A stretch of 64,000 nt of DNA from positions 62,001-126,000 of the forward strand of contig NZ_MDED01000008.1 of the NCBI RefSeq assembly GCF_002939885.1. Reading direction: 5' to 3'. Shown one piece after another: positions 50,670 through 59,015 of the stretch (positions within the stretch are counted from its first letter, which is position 1; each line of letters starts with the position of its first letter). Source of the DNA: Xanthomonas cucurbitae. Its GTDB lineage: Bacteria; Pseudomonadota; Gammaproteobacteria; Xanthomonadales; Xanthomonadaceae. The notes beneath the pieces were generated by a model. The model was not told the origin of the DNA and made no database searches. It saw only the letters and a list, made by a program, of their open reading frames with translations. Made by a program: the position numbers and the translations under genes.

Positions 50670-50737
50670 GTAGGAGCGCACCTGGGCGCGATGAAGCGTT
50701 ACCGATAATGCCCCGTCGCGCCCAGGTGCGCTCCTAC
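50670..50737. repeat. REP-like inverted repeat, unit 1
   Basis: A 68-bp element whose 22-bp arms (50670-50691 and 50716-50737) are perfectly complementary, starting GTAGGAGCGCACC and ending GGTGCGCTCCTAC. Same family as the array at 16120. It could serve as a bidirectional terminator for the convergent genes. Confidence 0.93.
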
Positions 50738-50977
50738 AGATTGCGAACGTCGCGGGCGGCTTGTTCGGCCATCTGGGCGTCGAGTTGCTTGCGCAATGCG
50801 GGAAGTGAAACTGGCCGTGCGCGACTCCTCGCACAGCAGCGGGTTGCAGCCGCCGCTGGGCTGGAACCCGTCCGGCGCGGAGACCGGCGAAGCAGTGACT
50901 GGCAGGGCCGCCGATGGGACTACCAGGCGCTGAGTCGGGATTCGTCAGCGCATGCATGGGGCTGCAAGAAACGCTTC

Positions 50978-51045
50978 GTAGGAGCGCACCTGGGCGCGAT
51001 GAAGCGTTACCCATAATGCCCCGTTGCGCCCAGGCGCGCTCCTAC
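50978..51045. repeat. REP-like inverted repeat, unit 2
   Basis: The second copy of the element, with a few arm mismatches. Its GTAGGAGC end supplies the TAG stop codon (51042-51044) of the CGTase-like gene. Confidence 0.92.
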
Positions 51046-52715
51046 AGATTGCGGACGTCGCGGGCGGCTTGTTCGGCCATCTGCGCGTCGAGTTGCTTGC
51101 GCAATGCGGGATCGATGACCGGCGCGTCCGAGAGCAGCACGCGCACGCCGTGCGCCGGGACCTTCGTGACCAGCCGCCCCTGCGCCTGCAGGTGTTCGCC
51201 ACTGACCGCATCGCGCCAGAGGCCGGGTTGCAGGAAGCGATTGACCACGATGCTGGTGGCTGCATCGCCCTTGTTGAGCAGCACAAGGGCGGTCTGGGTC
51301 GTGCCGGCATGCTGATACACGCGCAAAAACGCGGCCTGCTGACCGCGCAGGCTGAGATCGACCTGCACGCCGCGCTGCAATGCCGGGGTCTCGCGGCGCA
51401 GGCGTGCGATGCGCTGCAACGGTGCAAAGATCGGGCTTTGCGGCGCCGTACGGATACGCTCCACACCGAAATAATTGCGATTGCCTGCGTGCTCGGCGCG
51501 CCCGCGCATGAAGCCGGTTTCCGAGCCGTAATAGATCACCGGGATACCGCGCGCGGTAAATAGCCAGTTGTGCGCGTCGATGAAGCCGGTGTCGCTGGCA
51601 TCCAGCCGCGCCATGTCGTGATTGTCGTAGAAGCTCATCAGCTCGTAAGGGTTCGCGTACGGACCCTGGCGCAGGAACAAGGGCTTGGCGAGCTTTTCGA
51701 AGCCCGCTTGCTCATGGCCGAAGACTGCAGACAGCTGCTGCTTCAACGGAAAATCCAGCACGCTGACGCCGGCATTGCGCGCCCAGGTATGTCCGGCGAT
51801 CTTGTCGGCGTCGTAGTCGAAGGCTTCGCCGAACATGAAGAATCCCGGGCGTTTCTCGCGAATGCGCGCCACGAAGGCGTGCCAGAAGCGATCCGGCATC
51901 CAACCGATGGTGTCGATGCGGAATGCATCGGCGCCCTGCTCCATCCATTGCAGATACGCACCGGCCAGGTAGTCGAGCACGGCCGGGTTGTTCTCGTTGA
52001 GATCGGACAGTTCCGCCAGCCCGCCGCCGGTGTTGTAGAAGGCATGCAACGGGTTGTGCTGCGGATCCAGCTGCGCGGGCGGCAGATTTTGATGATCGGC
52101 AACCAGGCGCCCCTGCGCATCGTAGAGCTTGCCGAAGCCGGGTTGTGCCACCGGCATGGTGTAGGCCGGCGAACCATGGTTGCCCACGATATCCAGCACC
52201 ACTTTCAGGTGATTGGCGTGCATGGCGCGGGTGAAACCGGCGAAATCCAGGCCCGGGCTGGGCAGGTGTTCGTCCAACTTGTAGAAGTTGACGCCCCAGT
52301 AGCCGTGGTAGCCGGTCTTGCCGTAGTCGCTGAGCGTGCTGCCGCAGGTGATCGGCTTGCCACCGGTGAACGCCTGATCGGGGTTGTCGACGATGGGCGT
52401 GATCCACACCGCGCCAAATCCCAGGTCGCGAATGTAGTCGGCATGATCGACGATGCCCTTGAAGTCGCCACCCAGGTAGCCGATGTTGTCGTCGCTGCCA
52501 TCGGCGCAGGGTGTGGGCACATCGAAGCTGCGATGCGCACCGCCCTGCTCGCGCTGGTCGTTGCCGGTATCGCCATTGACGAAGCGGTCGGTGACCACGA
52601 AGTACACCGCATCGGCGGCGAATGGCTCCAGGGTGCCGTAGTACTCCTTCGCCGCAGGCGCCGCGAGCGCCACGCCCGCGTACATCGTCAACACCACACA
52701 CATCGCACTGCGCAT
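51042..52715 (-). CDS. GH13 cyclomaltodextrin glucanotransferase-like / alpha-amylase, secreted
   Basis: 557 residues with a signal peptide ending around LAAP. The four GH13 regions are present: DIVGNH (175-180), GADAFRIDTIGW with nucleophile Asp268, FGEAFD with acid/base Glu297, and YDNHD with Asp367. The N-terminal AVYFVVTDRFVNGDTGND resembles CGTases, but the protein lacks room for the D and E domains, so hydrolysis or short-chain transglycosylation is equally likely. Its ATG shares a base with the MFS transporter stop. The stop codon lies inside a REP-like element. Confidence 0.88.
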   Translation of the reverse strand: MRSAMCVVLTMYAGVALAAPAAKEYYGTLEPFAADAVYFVVTDRFVNGDTGNDQREQGGAHRSFDVPTPCADGSDDNIGYLGGDFKGIVDHADYIRDLGFGAVWITPIVDNPDQAFTGGKPITCGSTLSDYGKTGYHGYWGVNFYKLDEHLPSPGLDFAGFTRAMHANHLKVVLDIVGNHGSPAYTMPVAQPGFGKLYDAQGRLVADHQNLPPAQLDPQHNPLHAFYNTGGGLAELSDLNENNPAVLDYLAGAYLQWMEQGADAFRIDTIGWMPDRFWHAFVARIREKRPGFFMFGEAFDYDADKIAGHTWARNAGVSVLDFPLKQQLSAVFGHEQAGFEKLAKPLFLRQGPYANPYELMSFYDNHDMARLDASDTGFIDAHNWLFTARGIPVIYYGSETGFMRGRAEHAGNRNYFGVERIRTAPQSPIFAPLQRIARLRRETPALQRGVQVDLSLRGQQAAFLRVYQHAGTTQTALVLLNKGDAATSIVVNRFLQPGLWRDAVSGEHLQAQGRLVTKVPAHGVRVLLSDAPVIDPALRKQLDAQMAEQAARDVRNL

Positions 52716-54193
52716 CACTGCCCTCCCGAGGCGACTGGAACCCGCATCACGCAGACGCCGGCGACCAACAGGCTGAGCCCGCCGATGGCCAATGCGTAGA
52801 TCGGCTGCCCGCCCAGCCACGCACGGAGCACGAAGCCCAGCGCACTGGCAGCGACCAGCTGCGGAATCACGATGAAAAAATTGAAGATGCCCATGTACAC
52901 GCCCATCTTGGCGGCAGGCACGCTGTCGGACAGCAAGGCGTACGGCAGCGACAGGATCGAGGCCCAGGCAAAGCCGACGCCGAGCATCGACAGCAGCAAC
53001 CCGTGCGGGTCGCGGATCACCACCATCGACAACAGGCCGGCGGCGCCCAGCCACAGGTTGCACAGATGGCTCCAGCGCAGCCCGATCGCGCGGACCAGCA
53101 GGGGGATGACCAGCGCCGCCAGCGCGGCGAAACCGTTGTAGGCACCGAACAGCACGCCCACCCAGTTGGCCCCGTCGTTATAGGCCGCCGATGCGGTATC
53201 GGTGGTGCCGAAATGCACCTGGGTCACTGCGGCGGTGGTGTAGATCCACATTGCGAACAGGGCGAACCAGGAAAAGAACTGCACCCAGGCCAGCCGCCGC
53301 ATGGTGATCGGCATGCTGCGCACATCCTGCACGATTGCCACCAGCATGCTTCCCGCCGGCAGCACCCGCGCCAGCGCCAGCAGTGCGCCGTAGGCGATGC
53401 ACAGGCCTGCCAGCACATAAAGCATGCGGTCGCCCTGGTGCCAGGCGATGGCGATCGCCAGCAGCACACCCGCGCCGCACCACACTGCACTGGCAGCGGG
53501 CGGCGGCAACAGGCCGGCCATCGCTGCGGTCGCAGCAGGTGGATGCGCGTCGTCGAAGGCAGCCAGCTGGCGCGGGCTGTATTCGCGCGTGCGCAGCACT
53601 GTCCAGCCGATCGACAGGAACAGCACCGCCGCGCCCAGATAGAACGCATAACGCACGCTGTCGGGCAGCTGCCCCGCGGGCGCGGTATTGGCCACGCCCC
53701 ACTGGGCCAGCAACCAGGGCAGGAAGCTGGCGACGATGGCGCCGATGCCGATGAAAAAGCTCTGCATCGCATAGCCGGTGGGCCGCTGCGCCGGCGGCAG
53801 CTGGTCGCCGACCAGGGCGCGGAACGGCTCCATCGAAATATTGATCGAGGCATCCAGCACCCATAGCGTGCCGGCAGCGATCCACAGCAGCGGTGCATTG
53901 GGCATCACCAGCAACGCAAGCGTGGTGAACACCGCGCCCACCATGAAATACGGGCGCCGACGGCCCCAGGAGGTCCAGGTGCGGTCGGACAGATAGCCGA
54001 TGATGGGCTGCACGATCAGCCCGGTCAGCGGTGCGGCGATCCACAGCCCCGGCACGTCGTCCACTTGCGCGCCCAGGGTCTGGAAGATGCGGCTGGCATT
54101 GGCGTTCTGCAGCGCAAACCCGAACTGGATGCCGAGAAAGCCGAAGCACATGTTCCAGATCTGCCAGAAACTCAGGCGTGGCTTTGCGGTCAT
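52715..54193 (-). CDS. MFS sugar transporter (maltose/sucrose-type)
   Basis: A 492-residue twelve-helix inner-membrane carrier resembling the GPH/SUT-like cation symporters for maltose or sucrose. The N-terminal LSFWQIWNMCFGFLGIQFGFALQ and the cytoplasmic loop DRTWTSWGRRRPYF after helix 2 are typical. It overlaps the upstream glycosidase-like gene (ATGA) and the downstream GH13 gene, forming a three-gene operon. It presumably imports maltose or short maltodextrins generated in the periplasm. Confidence 0.88.
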   Translation of the reverse strand: MTAKPRLSFWQIWNMCFGFLGIQFGFALQNANASRIFQTLGAQVDDVPGLWIAAPLTGLIVQPIIGYLSDRTWTSWGRRRPYFMVGAVFTTLALLVMPNAPLLWIAAGTLWVLDASINISMEPFRALVGDQLPPAQRPTGYAMQSFFIGIGAIVASFLPWLLAQWGVANTAPAGQLPDSVRYAFYLGAAVLFLSIGWTVLRTREYSPRQLAAFDDAHPPAATAAMAGLLPPPAASAVWCGAGVLLAIAIAWHQGDRMLYVLAGLCIAYGALLALARVLPAGSMLVAIVQDVRSMPITMRRLAWVQFFSWFALFAMWIYTTAAVTQVHFGTTDTASAAYNDGANWVGVLFGAYNGFAALAALVIPLLVRAIGLRWSHLCNLWLGAAGLLSMVVIRDPHGLLLSMLGVGFAWASILSLPYALLSDSVPAAKMGVYMGIFNFFIVIPQLVAASALGFVLRAWLGGQPIYALAIGGLSLLVAGVCVMRVPVASGGQ

Positions 54194-56376
54194 GGCGCGG
54201 CCTCCGTGTCCGCTGCCGGCCCGATCATCAATGCACTCACCTGCGCCGCATTGACCACACCGTCCCGACCGCCACGGCCACCGGTGTACTGGGCAAAATG
54301 CGTCAGGGCGCTCATGTTGAAGCCGTCTTCCAGGCGAAACACACAGGCCTGCCCTGCCACGGCATCGAAGCGCACCTGTGTGGACAACTGCTCGCCCACG
54401 CTATGCGGCATCACGATCACCTGCGATTGCGGCGGCCTGCCCGGGCACTCCAGCACCAGCCGCTTTACCGCAGCCGTGACGCCGGTATTGATCGGGCCAT
54501 TGGCGTTGCGATACCGCAACGACACGCGGTGCCGCCCCGTGGATGCGGCGTTCCATGCCCAGGTCTGGCTGCCGGGCAAGGTCTGCGATGGGCCAAGCGT
54601 CAGCGACGCACTGTGCAGCGACTCCAGGCCATCCACGCGCCGGGTGAGGCTGACCACATGCTGCAGCCCATCGTCGGGCAATGCGTAATGCCCGGCGGCA
54701 TCCAGGGCCCGGCCGTCCATGTACAGCGTCGTGCCGGCCGGAATCGCAACCCGATACCGATTGGCCTGCTCCTGCACTTCGGGCGGCATCGGGGTTTCCG
54801 GCGCAAACACCTGCGCCGGTTGCGGTGGCGCCGTCAGGTCGGCCTGGCGCCCGACCAGCTGCACCTGCGTGGTCTGGCCCTGCTGCTCGACACGCCCGGC
54901 CGCCAGCAACTCGCCCTGGTCGTCGGCCGGGCGCTGCAGCACATACCGGCGCGTGCCCTGCTCCAGCACGATCTGTTGGCGTGCACCGAACAACAGCGGC
55001 ACCAGGCTGCGTGGCAACTTCGGGGTGACGCTGCCATCGGCGGACAGGCCGAACACGCCTTCCAACACCGCCGACAGATACCCCGCCACCGACCACAGCT
55101 GACGCGGGGAATTCACCACCGGGCCGCTGCGCGCGCCCTCTTCCACGTGCACCGCCAAGCGCTGCATGTCGTAATTCTCCATGTTGGAGCCGGCCAGCGC
55201 GCTGCCGCGCATCAACGACTGCAACTCCAGCGCGATGCGCGGCGCATCGTCCAGCACACGCGATGCGCGCAAGGCATAGGCGCTGACGAACGGCCAGATG
55301 GCACGGTTGTGGTAGATCGGTTGCGCGGCCTCCTGTGGCCACACCACCGGGCTGCCACCGGCCACCATCGGGTAATTGCGCAGCGCCAGGCGTGCGCGTT
55401 CCACCGGGAACACCTCGGCCAGCACGCCCAGCGACAAACCCAGCAGATCGACCTTGGCATAGCGCACCGGATGCGCGGCATTGCCCAGGTAGCTCACATA
55501 CTGCTGGCGGGGCGCATCCCAGAAGCGCGCATCGATCGCCTGCCGCAACGCGTCGGCCCATTGCGCATACCGGGCGGCACGCGCATCGCCGCGCTGGCGC
55601 GCCATCTGTTCGGCCAGGCGCAGCGCCTGGTAATGCAACACGTTGGTCGACAGCGCAAAGGACTCGGCGATGAAGCGCACGTCCTCGCGCGTCCAGTCCG
55701 GATAGGTCTGCTCGCGCCAGTCCAGAAACGCTGTTTCGCCGCGGTAGAGGCCGATCTGTGCATCGAACACCGCATCGCGATCCTGTGCGAGCGTGGCCTG
55801 CAGCGCCTGCCACACCTCGTCGGCAAACGGCTTGTCGTCCAGCAGACCGCGCGCGGCCAGGAACCACACCACCCGGTCGCTGCTGATCGGCCAGCTGCCA
55901 CCAGAGCCGGTGTCCTGCGCCACAAACAGGCCGGGCGTACGGCCATCGCGTGCAGTAGAGAGCTTGAAGCGCAAGGAGTTGCGTGTGCGCTGCGGCTCCA
56001 GCCGCGCCAGCGCCAGATCGGCGGCGAAACTGACATCGCGCGTCCACACGTACGGCCAGCGCTCGCCGGTTTCGAAGCAGGTGCACGGCACTGGCTTGCC
56101 GGCGTTGAAGGCCGGATCGCGGATCGCATCCACGCGGTCGTCGGCCATCTCCTGCTGCGCCAGCGCGAACAAGGCATCGAACATCGGGCTGGCGGTGTGC
56201 GTACGCATCGGCTGCGCCGCAATGCGGCGCTCGCCCTGCGGCCATCGCAACACGAAACCGCCATCGTCCAGCGCCTGCGCCTGTGCGCGGCGCCCTTGAA
56301 ATTCCAGCTCATCGGCCACTGCCGACGAGCTTGCCGCAACGCCCAGCGTTGCAGCCATGCAGATCATCTTCAGCAT
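54190..56376 (-). CDS. Six-hairpin (alpha/alpha)6 glycosidase-like periplasmic protein
   Basis: 728 residues from the ATG at 56376. An N-terminal signal (MLKMICMAATLGVAASSSAVA) indicates export. The central region (about 90-480) resembles (alpha/alpha)6-barrel glycoside hydrolases such as GH15/GH63: WPYVWTRDVSFAADLALARL, YPDWTREDVRFIAESFALS and MVAGGSPVVWPQEAAQP. A C-terminal beta-rich part may bind carbohydrate. It is often annotated only as six-hairpin glycosidase-like. Context suggests a glucoamylase or debranching activity on maltodextrins; this is inference. Confidence 0.75.
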   Translation of the reverse strand: MLKMICMAATLGVAASSSAVADELEFQGRRAQAQALDDGGFVLRWPQGERRIAAQPMRTHTASPMFDALFALAQQEMADDRVDAIRDPAFNAGKPVPCTCFETGERWPYVWTRDVSFAADLALARLEPQRTRNSLRFKLSTARDGRTPGLFVAQDTGSGGSWPISSDRVVWFLAARGLLDDKPFADEVWQALQATLAQDRDAVFDAQIGLYRGETAFLDWREQTYPDWTREDVRFIAESFALSTNVLHYQALRLAEQMARQRGDARAARYAQWADALRQAIDARFWDAPRQQYVSYLGNAAHPVRYAKVDLLGLSLGVLAEVFPVERARLALRNYPMVAGGSPVVWPQEAAQPIYHNRAIWPFVSAYALRASRVLDDAPRIALELQSLMRGSALAGSNMENYDMQRLAVHVEEGARSGPVVNSPRQLWSVAGYLSAVLEGVFGLSADGSVTPKLPRSLVPLLFGARQQIVLEQGTRRYVLQRPADDQGELLAAGRVEQQGQTTQVQLVGRQADLTAPPQPAQVFAPETPMPPEVQEQANRYRVAIPAGTTLYMDGRALDAAGHYALPDDGLQHVVSLTRRVDGLESLHSASLTLGPSQTLPGSQTWAWNAASTGRHRVSLRYRNANGPINTGVTAAVKRLVLECPGRPPQSQVIVMPHSVGEQLSTQVRFDAVAGQACVFRLEDGFNMSALTHFAQYTGGRGGRDGVVNAAQVSALMIGPAADTEAAP

Positions 56377-56518
56377 CGAAGCGGCGAAACGGCTTGCGCC
56401 GTCGGCCTTCCTCCCTCGTTGCACGCGTTGTGGTGCGTGGCACAACTGCGCCACGGTCGCGGACCCTCCCAGGTGCCGTGGCGCCATGGTAGACGCGCAC
56501 CTTGCCGTTACGCACCAC

Positions 56519-56532
56519 TGCATACGTATTCA
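56519..56532. promoter_or_regulatory. Putative LacI-family operator, copy 1
   Basis: TGCATACGTATTCA, a 12-of-14 palindrome with a central CG, lies in the divergent region 143 bp before the glycosidase-like gene and 87 bp before the GH97 gene. Identical copies at 58870 and 63798. Confidence 0.75.
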
Positions 56533-56618
56533 TTGCCGACACCGGTACGCAGCATGGTCGGGTGCCGGCGTCGCGCTGCATAGTCGCCGCTTGCGCAACG
56601 GCCACCTTGGGAGGGGAT

Positions 56619-58700
56619 ATGCCGCTGTCTTCATGTCGAGCACGCTCGACGCTGGGCGCACGCTGGATCGCGCGCCTGCTGTTGCTCGCCTGCATCGCAA
56701 GCGTGGCGCCAATGCTGCATGCCGAGGTCACCACGATCGATGTCGCCTCGCCCGGCAAGATCCTGCAGGTGAGCCTGGAGCTGGATGGCGGCACGCCGTA
56801 CTACCGCGTGCAACGCCTGGGCCAGCCGGTACTGCAGCGTTCACGGCTGGGTTTCAACCTGCGCGATGGGCGCCTGGACCGCGGATTGGTGGTGCTGTCG
56901 CAGGCACGCCAGCGTCATGACGACACCTGGGAGCAGCCCTGGGGCGAAACCCGTCTGGTCCGCAACCACTACAACGAATTGCATGTTCGCCTGGGCGAGC
57001 GTGACGGTGCGCAGCGCAGCTTCGAGGTGGTCTTCCGCGTCTACGACGACGGGCTGGGTTTGCGCTATCACTTTCCCGAACAAGCCGGCCTGCGCGAAGC
57101 GATCATCGACGACGAACTCACCGAATTCGCCATTGCCCAACACGCCGATGCATGGTGGATTCCGGCGGGCGAACCGATCCATTACGAGTATCTCTACCAC
57201 CGCACGCCACTGAATCAACTCACCCTGGCGCATACGCCGCTCACGCTACGTACCGACAGCGGGCTGCATATCGCACTGCACGAAGCGGCGCTGGTGGATT
57301 ACGCCGGCATGTGGCTGCGCCGCACCGACGACCAGCGCCTGCGCGCGCAATTGTCACCGGCGGCCGAAGGCTGGAAGGTACGTCGCACCCTGCCCTTCGA
57401 GACGCCGTGGCGCACCTTGCAGATCGCCGATCAGGCCACCGGCCTGGTGGAATCGAACCTGATCCTCAACCTCAACGCGCCCAATGCGCTAGGCAATGTG
57501 GACTGGGTCAAGCCGTCCAAATATGTCGGGGTGTGGTGGTCGATGCATCTCAACCAGCAGACCTGGGCCACCGGCCCCAAGCACGCGGCAACCACGGCCA
57601 CGACCCGGCGCTACATCGATTTTGCCGCTGCGCACGGCTTTCGCGGCGTGCTGGTGGAAGGCTGGAATCCAGGCTGGGACGGCGAATGGTTCGGCAATGG
57701 CGGCCGCTTCGACTTCACCAGACCCACGCCGGATTTCGATCTTCCCGCATTGAGCAAGTACGCCGTCGGCAAGGGCGTGCATCTGATCGGCCATCATGAG
57801 ACGGGGTGCGCAGTGGACCATTACGAAGACCAGATCGCCGAAGCGATGGACCTGTACGCACGTTTCGGCGTGGACTCGGTCAAGACCGGCTATGTCTGCG
57901 ACGACGGCCAGGTGGAGCGGCGCAATCCGGCCGGCGGTGCGCCGCTGCGCGAGTGGCACGACGGCCAGTGGATGGCACGCCACCACCTGCGCGTGGTGCG
58001 CGAGGCAGCGGAGCGGCATATCGCCGTCAACGCACACGAGCCGATCAAGGACACCGGCCTGCGCCGCACCTATCCCAACTGGATGTCGCGCGAAGGCGCG
58101 CGCGGCATGGAATACAACGCCTGGGGCCAGCCACCCAACCCGCCCGAACACGAGGTCAACCTGGTGTTTACGCGACTATTGGCCGGGCCGATGGATTACA
58201 CGCCGGGCATCGTGAGCCTGAAAGGCCGCAACGGCCAGGCGATTCCCAGCACGCTCGCCCGCCAGCTCGCGCTGTACGTGACGCTGTACAGCCCGATCCA
58301 GATGGCTGCCGACCTGCCCGAGCACTATCTGCAGCACCGCGATGCGTTCCGCTTCATCGAGGATGTGGCGGTGGATTGGGACCAGACCCGCGCGCTCAAT
58401 GGCGAGGTGGGTGACTACGTCACCATCGCGCGCAAGGACCGGCACAGCCGCGAGTGGTTCCTGGGCAGCATCACCGACGAACACGGCCGTCTGCTGCAGG
58501 TGCCGCTGGGTTTTCTCGAGCCGGGCGTACGCTATACCGCGCAGATTTATCGCGATGGCGATGGCGCCGACTATGTGAGCAACCCGTTCGCCTTCGCGCG
58601 CGAAGAGCGCCAGGTCGGCAGCAGCGACACCCTGGAGCTGCGGCTGGCACCGGGCGGCGGGCAGGCGATCCGCTTCGTGCCGGTGGGTGGCGCACGTTGA
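56619..58700 (+). CDS. GH97 alpha-glucosidase (SusB-like), secreted
   Basis: A 693-residue calcium-dependent alpha-glucosidase. A signal peptide (ARLLLLACIASVAPMLHA) is visible. Glu394 (GHHETG), Glu474 (NAHEPIKD) and Glu498 (RGMEYN) line up in spacing with the SusB Glu residues 439, 508 and 532, pointing to the inverting GH97 subgroup. GWNPGWDGEW is part of the barrel core. GGGAGGGG lies just before the ATG. It is divergent from the glycosidase-like operon and shares the putative operator. It likely releases glucose from maltodextrins in the periplasm. Confidence 0.92.
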   Translation: MPLSSCRARSTLGARWIARLLLLACIASVAPMLHAEVTTIDVASPGKILQVSLELDGGTPYYRVQRLGQPVLQRSRLGFNLRDGRLDRGLVVLSQARQRHDDTWEQPWGETRLVRNHYNELHVRLGERDGAQRSFEVVFRVYDDGLGLRYHFPEQAGLREAIIDDELTEFAIAQHADAWWIPAGEPIHYEYLYHRTPLNQLTLAHTPLTLRTDSGLHIALHEAALVDYAGMWLRRTDDQRLRAQLSPAAEGWKVRRTLPFETPWRTLQIADQATGLVESNLILNLNAPNALGNVDWVKPSKYVGVWWSMHLNQQTWATGPKHAATTATTRRYIDFAAAHGFRGVLVEGWNPGWDGEWFGNGGRFDFTRPTPDFDLPALSKYAVGKGVHLIGHHETGCAVDHYEDQIAEAMDLYARFGVDSVKTGYVCDDGQVERRNPAGGAPLREWHDGQWMARHHLRVVREAAERHIAVNAHEPIKDTGLRRTYPNWMSREGARGMEYNAWGQPPNPPEHEVNLVFTRLLAGPMDYTPGIVSLKGRNGQAIPSTLARQLALYVTLYSPIQMAADLPEHYLQHRDAFRFIEDVAVDWDQTRALNGEVGDYVTIARKDRHSREWFLGSITDEHGRLLQVPLGFLEPGVRYTAQIYRDGDGADYVSNPFAFAREERQVGSSDTLELRLAPGGGQAIRFVPVGGAR

Positions 58701-59015
58701 GCGACACCGTTGCGACGGCCCGCATGCAGGGCCGCCGCCAACGATTGCATGCCATCGCGGCACCGCGCCGCTGCGGATGCAGCATTCCGGTCGCCTGGCC
58801 ACCCGCAGCAAGCCACACGGTATGACCGAAAGCCGCGCATGGAATCGATTTCATCGCCAACGTGGCGGTTGAATACGTATGCAGTGGCCGTTTGCACGCA
58901 GGCGCGATGTCTACCATACGTTGCAGTCGCGACGCCTTGCACGACGCACGACGCAGCATCTCCAGGCATCTGCCGGATCAAAATTCAAAGAACAACATGT
59001 ACCTGGGAGGGGAAA
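58701..59015. other. Leader region of the TonB-dependent receptor gene
   Basis: A 315-bp spacer with no supported gene. It contains the second operator-like copy at 58870 and a strong GGGAGGGG ribosome binding site at 59005-59012. Confidence 0.6.
58870..58883. promoter_or_regulatory. Putative LacI-family operator, copy 2
   Basis: TGAATACGTATGCA, the exact reverse complement of copy 1, ends 132 bp before the receptor start. The flanking CACT/AGTG is also shared with copy 1. Confidence 0.75.

Larger units (their letters stand above)
50497..51112. repeat. 308-bp tandem duplication of the gene-junction region
   Basis: Unit 1 (50497-50804) and unit 2 (50805-51112) are near-identical with scattered mismatches at a constant offset of 308. 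Each unit contains the LacI 3' end, a GTAGGAGC REP-like element, and the 3' end of the convergent CGTase-like gene. LacI ends in unit 1 and the CGTase-like gene ends in unit 2. In between lie a stranded CGTase tail (about 50738-50804) and a stranded LacI tail (about 50805-50931). Confidence 0.93.

Noticed and set aside
50637..51014. Open frames across the 50.6-51.0 kb region resembling short proteins
   Set aside because: They are stranded LacI and CGTase tails and REP sequence from the 308-bp duplication.
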